Shown here: in pieces, positions 60,478 through 64,000 of the stretch
Layout: each line of letters opens with the position of its first letter
Numbering within the stretch: the stretch's first letter is position 1
Source of the DNA: JAGSOU01 sp049974865
GTDB lineage: Bacteria; Pseudomonadota; Alphaproteobacteria; Rhodobacterales; Rhodobacteraceae
DNA: 64,000 nucleotides
Assembly: GCA_049974865.1 (NCBI GenBank)
Contig: JBNGCX010000002.1
Location: 1-64,000, forward strand
Direction: 5' to 3'
Notes under the pieces: generated by a model
The model's input: the letters and a program-made list of their open reading frames with translations, nothing else
What the model was told of the DNA's origin: nothing
Databases searched by the model: none
Translations under genes and position numbers: made by a program

Positions 60478-61213
60478 CGAACAGGCACCCGTCCGCCGCC
60501 AGCTGTTTGTCGACCCATTCGTTCGAGAACACGCCGCGCTTCACGCTGGCCACATAGGCGGCCAGCTGCTCGCGGTTGATCTCCAGCCGCTCCAGCACGT
60601 CCTCGGCCGCCCATTGCGGAACCACGACCACGCCGCTTGGGTCCGCGGCCAGGATATCGCCGGGCTGGACCACGATGCCCCCGGTGCTGATCGGATAGTT
60701 GATCTCGCCGGGGCCGCGATGCAGCGGGCCGAACGGCGTGACGCCCTTGGCATAGACCGGCAACCCGCATTCGATGACCCCGGGCAGGTCGCGGATCAGA
60801 CCGTCGATGATGAACCCGGCGATGCCCCGGTGCCGCGCCTTGTTGGCCACCAGGTCGCCGATCACCGCGGCGGTGTCGCTCTGGCTGGCGTCGATCACCA
60901 TGATGTCGCCGGGCTGGGCGAGATCCAGCGCCTTGTGGACCATCAGGTTGTCGCCGGGGAAGCACTTCACGGTCAGGGCGGGACCGACCAGCGGCTCGTC
61001 ATTGACCAGATTGTGGATCTCTCCGCCCAGCGTGTACATGCGGTTCAGCATGTCCGAGATGTCCGTGGACTCGAACTGCCTGAACCTGTCCAAAAGGGCC
61101 TTGTCCGGCCGCTTGAAGGACCGGCGGACCATGAATCCCGGCCCGGGCCTCATCTCAGAGGATTTCGGCTTTTCGGTTCCGCGGCTGGCCACACTCGTTA
61201 CCGTTTTTTGCAT
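60470..61213 (-). CDS. RraA-family aldolase-like protein
   Basis: 247 residues from the ATG at 61213; an upstream in-frame ATG (61249) adds 12 residues without a better ribosome site. The family motif IGDLVANKARHRGIAGFIIDG ends with Arg141-Asp142 (GLIRDLPG), the class II HMG/CHA-aldolase signature: Asp for metal, Arg for the substrate. Family members cleave or form 4-hydroxy-2-oxo acids (pyruvate aldolases), or act as RNase E inhibitors. First gene of the operon with two ATP-grasp ligases and an Ldh_2 enzyme, so an aldolase role is favoured. Confidence 0.85.
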   Translation of the reverse strand: MQKTVTSVASRGTEKPKSSEMRPGPGFMVRRSFKRPDKALLDRFRQFESTDISDMLNRMYTLGGEIHNLVNDEPLVGPALTVKCFPGDNLMVHKALDLAQPGDIMVIDASQSDTAAVIGDLVANKARHRGIAGFIIDGLIRDLPGVIECGLPVYAKGVTPFGPLHRGPGEINYPISTGGIVVQPGDILAADPSGVVVVPQWAAEDVLERLEINREQLAAYVASVKRGVFSNEWVDKQLAADGCLFDD

Positions 61214-61594
61214 TCCTAACCCCCAAATTTCGAGAAAGCGATTCGTCATTAATTATGCCCAAGGTTACTGGACGGCTTGGGGCGCGGACAGTGTTTTCCC
61301 CGGAACCGAGAGCTGCCGTGGACAATGCAGGGCCGCGCTTGCGGATCGTCATTGCGGCGCGAACGATTGCCGGAAAAACCGCCCGCGACATGGGCGAAAT
61401 GCGGCAGTTCCGCGGCATCCCTCCTGACCGAATCGCCGGGCAAACCCGCCGCCGCGCACCCCTCTGAGCCGCCCTGGAAACGGCTTGGCGGTGACCGGGC
61501 CGGAGCAGCCGCCGCGGCAAGGCCCCGAGGCAATTCTCTGGATCGGCGATATGGCCTGGGCTAGGCTTTTTCCAGAAGCCCCGAAAGGACAAGG
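61214..61594. other. 381-base gap between divergent RraA and Wzy-like genes
   Basis: No gene recognised. It should hold promoters for both directions; only the 40 bases next to the rraA-like start are AT-rich, the rest is GC-rich. No operator or terminator stands out. Confidence 0.5.
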
Positions 61595-63025
61595 ATGACG
61601 ATCTTTCCCGCTTCGGCCGCCTTGCTGGCGATCTGGCTGTTCCAAAGCCTGCGCAACCCCGACAACGGTATTGTCGTGGCGATCGCGCTCCTGCCCTTCG
61701 GCATGTTCGCGGCGGTGACGCTGGGCGGCCTGTCCATCATCGCCGCGCATATGGCCGCCATGCTGACCGTCGGGCTGTTCCTGTTGCGCTGGGTGAGCCG
61801 CCGCCCCGGATTCGGGGGCGCGCATATTCCGGTCTCCGGGCTGTTCCTGCTGCTCTACGCCGGCTATGCGGCCTTCTCGGCCACGGTACTGGTCCGGCTG
61901 TTCGCGGGCGGATTTCTCGTGTTTCCCATGACCGTCGACTTCACCGGCACGGCGGTCAGCATCTACTTCCGCTCCACGATGATGCCGTTGATGCCGGGAA
62001 ACTCGAACATTGCCCAGACGCTGTATATCGTCCTGTCCTGCGGCTTTTTCCTCGCCGCAACCGAGAGCTTCCGGAGACGCTCTGCCGGTTTTGCCGAGAC
62101 GGGGCTGACCTGGGGCGCCATCCTGAACGTGACATTGGGGCTGCTGGACCTGGCGCAGCTCGACACCTTGCTCGCGGTGATCCGGACGGCCGATTACTCC
62201 CTGGCCAACGAGCATATGCTCAGCGGGTTTTCCCGTGTCATCGGCGGCTATTCCGAGGCATCGAGCTTCGGGGCGGCCTCGGCGGCCTTCTTCGGCTACT
62301 TCGCCATGTCCTTCCTGATCCGCCGCCGCGCGCTGCACGGCGTGCTGGCGCTGGCAAGCCTGGTTTCCGCGCTGATGTCACTGTCCTCCTCCGGGCTTCT
62401 CGCCATGACCGGCGCCCTGTTTTTCATCGGCCTGCACGCGCGGGTCTATCTCGGCCACGGGATGAGCCGCGCCTTCGCGCATTGGTTCGTGATCGGGGTG
62501 ACCGTTCTGGCGGCGCTTGCCAGCGTCGCGATGCTGATCACGCCGGTCTCGGATCGGGTGGTCGATGTGCTGGACCGGCTCGTGCTGTCCAAGAGCTCCA
62601 CCCTCTCCGGGCTGGAGCGCAGCGCCTGGGCGAAGGCCGGGTTCGACGCCTTTGTCCAGACCTGGGGCCTGGGCGCCGGGGCCGGTTCGCTCAGGGCCAA
62701 CGGCCTGGCCGCCGTGCTTCTGGGCAGCGTGGGTCTGCCGGGCACCCTGGCGTTTCTGGGATTTCTGTGGTGCTCGATCGGCGGCGGCGCGCAGTTTGCC
62801 GACGCCGAGGATCGACGCATGTTCTATGCCGCCCGGATCTCGGCCATGACCCTGCTGTCGGCCATGCTGCTTGCCGGCACGACTCCGGATCCGACGCTGT
62901 TTCTGGTGGCGACAACCGCGATGGCCACGGCGGCGCGACAACGCGGCGCGGCCGAAAAACGGACCGCCGCGCAGCGCCCCCGCCAGTTGCGTGGGGATTT
63001 TCCGGGCACCGGCAATGTCATTTGA
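61595..63025 (+). CDS. O-antigen polymerase/ligase-type membrane protein (Wzy-like)
   Basis: 476 residues with about 11-12 hydrophobic helices and a larger periplasmic loop around residues 180-225 (YSLANEHMLSGFSRVIGGYSEASSFG), the usual place for Wzy/WaaL arginines. AAAGGACAAGG precedes the ATG. In this locus it is the natural polymerase, like ExoQ in rhizobia. Wzy proteins have little sequence conservation, so the call rests on topology and position. Confidence 0.75.
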   Translation: MTIFPASAALLAIWLFQSLRNPDNGIVVAIALLPFGMFAAVTLGGLSIIAAHMAAMLTVGLFLLRWVSRRPGFGGAHIPVSGLFLLLYAGYAAFSATVLVRLFAGGFLVFPMTVDFTGTAVSIYFRSTMMPLMPGNSNIAQTLYIVLSCGFFLAATESFRRRSAGFAETGLTWGAILNVTLGLLDLAQLDTLLAVIRTADYSLANEHMLSGFSRVIGGYSEASSFGAASAAFFGYFAMSFLIRRRALHGVLALASLVSALMSLSSSGLLAMTGALFFIGLHARVYLGHGMSRAFAHWFVIGVTVLAALASVAMLITPVSDRVVDVLDRLVLSKSSTLSGLERSAWAKAGFDAFVQTWGLGAGAGSLRANGLAAVLLGSVGLPGTLAFLGFLWCSIGGGAQFADAEDRRMFYAARISAMTLLSAMLLAGTTPDPTLFLVATTAMATAARQRGAAEKRTAAQRPRQLRGDFPGTGNVI

Positions 63026-63250
63026 GCGAAGACTCGGCGACGGGCCCGGTTCACGCGCCTGAACCACGGACAATGTGCCGCCCCGGAAATCCGGCCTTCG
63101 CATTCGGGCCGCAATCATGCAATCTGCGCGGGACACGGCCTTTTTCAGCCATCCGGATTTCTCGGCGCCCATGCATTACCCCTCCACCGTCCACCGTCCC
63201 GATCACGGCCGCAAGCGCCCCTCCTGCGCCCTGCGCCGGAGACCGCGCCG

Positions 63251-64000
63251 ATGAGCGGGGCGATCCGGGGCGGCATCTGGACGGCGGTTTCGCGAATTCT
63301 GTCCCAGGTGGTGCAATTCGCGATCTTCATGGTGGCCGTCCAGGTGATGACCCCGGCCGAATTCGGCATCTTCGCACTGGTCTGGACGTGGTCGCTAATC
63401 CTGTCGCAATTCGCCATCGCGGGATGGCCCGAATACATCATGCAATGGCGCGGCGACAGCCTCCAGCCACGCCGCGTGCTGGCCCTGGCAATGGCCGGCG
63501 GGGCCTTGCTCGCCCTGACTGGAATCGCACTCAGCTACCTTGCGCCGCTGATCAGCGACGACCCCCGCGCGACGCCCCTCATGCAGGTCTTCGCCGTCTG
63601 GATCTTCTTCGCCAGCGTCGCCGGAACATACGCCGGCGCGATGAACTGGCAGGACCGCCTCAGCGCCGCCGCAATATCCATGATCGTCGGAGACCTGGCA
63701 AACCTGGCCGTCGCGGTCTGGGCGCTGCTGCACGGCCACGGCGTTTTCGCCCTGGCCGCGGGGCGGCTGGTGGGCGCCCTGTTCTGGGCGGGCTCTGGCT
63801 TGGCCGTCATGCGCATGGTCCCGGATTTCAGGATAACGCTGCAGCAGGCCAAGGAAATCGTCCGGTTCACGTCCAGGATCGTCGCGGTGCGGCTGCTGGT
63901 GAATATCCGGCTCTATGCCGCCACGCTGGTCATCGGCGGCTTTCTCGGGGCGGCGCATGCCGGCTATTTCCGGGCCGGGCAGCGGCTGGTCAGCGCCCTC
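63251..64000 (+). CDS. Polysaccharide flippase (Wzx/ExoT-like), truncated by window end
   Basis: The frame opens with ATG at 63251 (CCGGAGA nine bases before) and stays open for 250 codons to the window edge without a stop. It starts MSGAIRGGIWTAVSRILSQV and continues with helices typical of the MATE/MVF flippase clan (FAIFMVAVQVMTPAEFGIFALVWTW in part; ARIVAVRLL-like FTSRIVAVRLLVNIRLYAA). It would move lipid-linked repeat units across the membrane. About half of the expected protein is visible. It is the last member of the locus seen. Confidence 0.85.
   Translation, partial: MSGAIRGGIWTAVSRILSQVVQFAIFMVAVQVMTPAEFGIFALVWTWSLILSQFAIAGWPEYIMQWRGDSLQPRRVLALAMAGGALLALTGIALSYLAPLISDDPRATPLMQVFAVWIFFASVAGTYAGAMNWQDRLSAAAISMIVGDLANLAVAVWALLHGHGVFALAAGRLVGALFWAGSGLAVMRMVPDFRITLQQAKEIVRFTSRIVAVRLLVNIRLYAATLVIGGFLGAAHAGYFRAGQRLVSAL

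Noticed and set aside
1..64000. Insertion sequences, phage genes, integrases, CRISPR arrays, tRNA or rRNA genes
   Set aside because: None was recognised: no transposase or integrase motifs, no direct-repeat arrays with regular spacers, and no tRNA-like cloverleaf was noticed by eye. A tRNAscan or IS search was not possible.

Overview
The window reads as chromosomal DNA of a marine or halotolerant alphaproteobacterium of the Rhodobacteraceae (Roseobacter-type). The basis is very high GC with strong third-position GC bias, protein sequences of that type, an ectABC-ask ectoine operon with a MarR-type regulator, a polyamine (Pot/Puu-type) island, and FNR/Crp-type TTGAT-N4-ATCAA boxes. No rRNA, tRNA, IS element or CRISPR array was seen. 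Family assignments are from reading the translated sequence; no database search was run.

Layout. (1) 133-3124: hisC, prephenate dehydrogenase and an extensin-like protein, linked by 4-base stop/start overlaps. (2) 3135-5337: a LysR regulator divergent from a metallo-hydrolase, with a palindromic T-N11-A site between them, then a small secreted protein. (3) 5478-16646: a stress island made of a methyltransferase/erythromycin-esterase fusion, a second-type FtsH, a short Fpg/Nei glycosylase, a small alpha/beta hydrolase, a CapA-like protein and an RND efflux pair. Each of its three divergent gaps holds one or two FNR/Crp-like palindromes. (4) 16740-27910, all minus strand: a CBS/CorC membrane protein, a complete N-type ATPase operon in the order atpD-C-Q-R-B-E-F-A-G, a Lon-like protease and a UspA-like protein. 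(5) 28140-32999: a small ORF coupled to hemP, then ask-ectC-ectB-ectA with ectR divergent. (6) 33004-44748: a polyamine uptake and gamma-glutamylation island, with PotFGHI, two glutamine-synthetase-like ligases, two FAD amine oxidases and one aminotransferase. A GntR/FCD regulator sits in the middle, and TTTGATCAAA palindromes lie in front of both operons. (7) 44757-64000: an exopolysaccharide locus (GT2, ExoY-, ExoF- and ExoP-like proteins, an inositolphosphorylceramide-transferase-like protein, a clan GH-A hydrolase, a 2OG oxygenase, an OafA-type acyltransferase, Wzy-like and a truncated Wzx). Inside it is an inward-facing operon of RraA aldolase, two ATP-grasp ligases and an Ldh_2 dehydrogenase.

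How the parts fit. Regions 3-4 look like one oxygen- or stress-responsive block for proteome repair (FtsH, Lon-like, isoaspartate repair), DNA repair (Fpg), efflux, and ion pumping by the N-ATPase. Regions 5-6 deal with osmotic stress and with nitrogen acquisition from polyamines. Region 7 builds, polymerises, exports and decorates a polysaccharide. The four-gene RraA/ATP-grasp/ATP-grasp/Ldh_2 operon (57104-61213) is the best candidate for an undescribed system: its four enzyme classes could make an unusual hydroxy or amino acid and ligate it twice through amide bonds, possibly to decorate the polymer.
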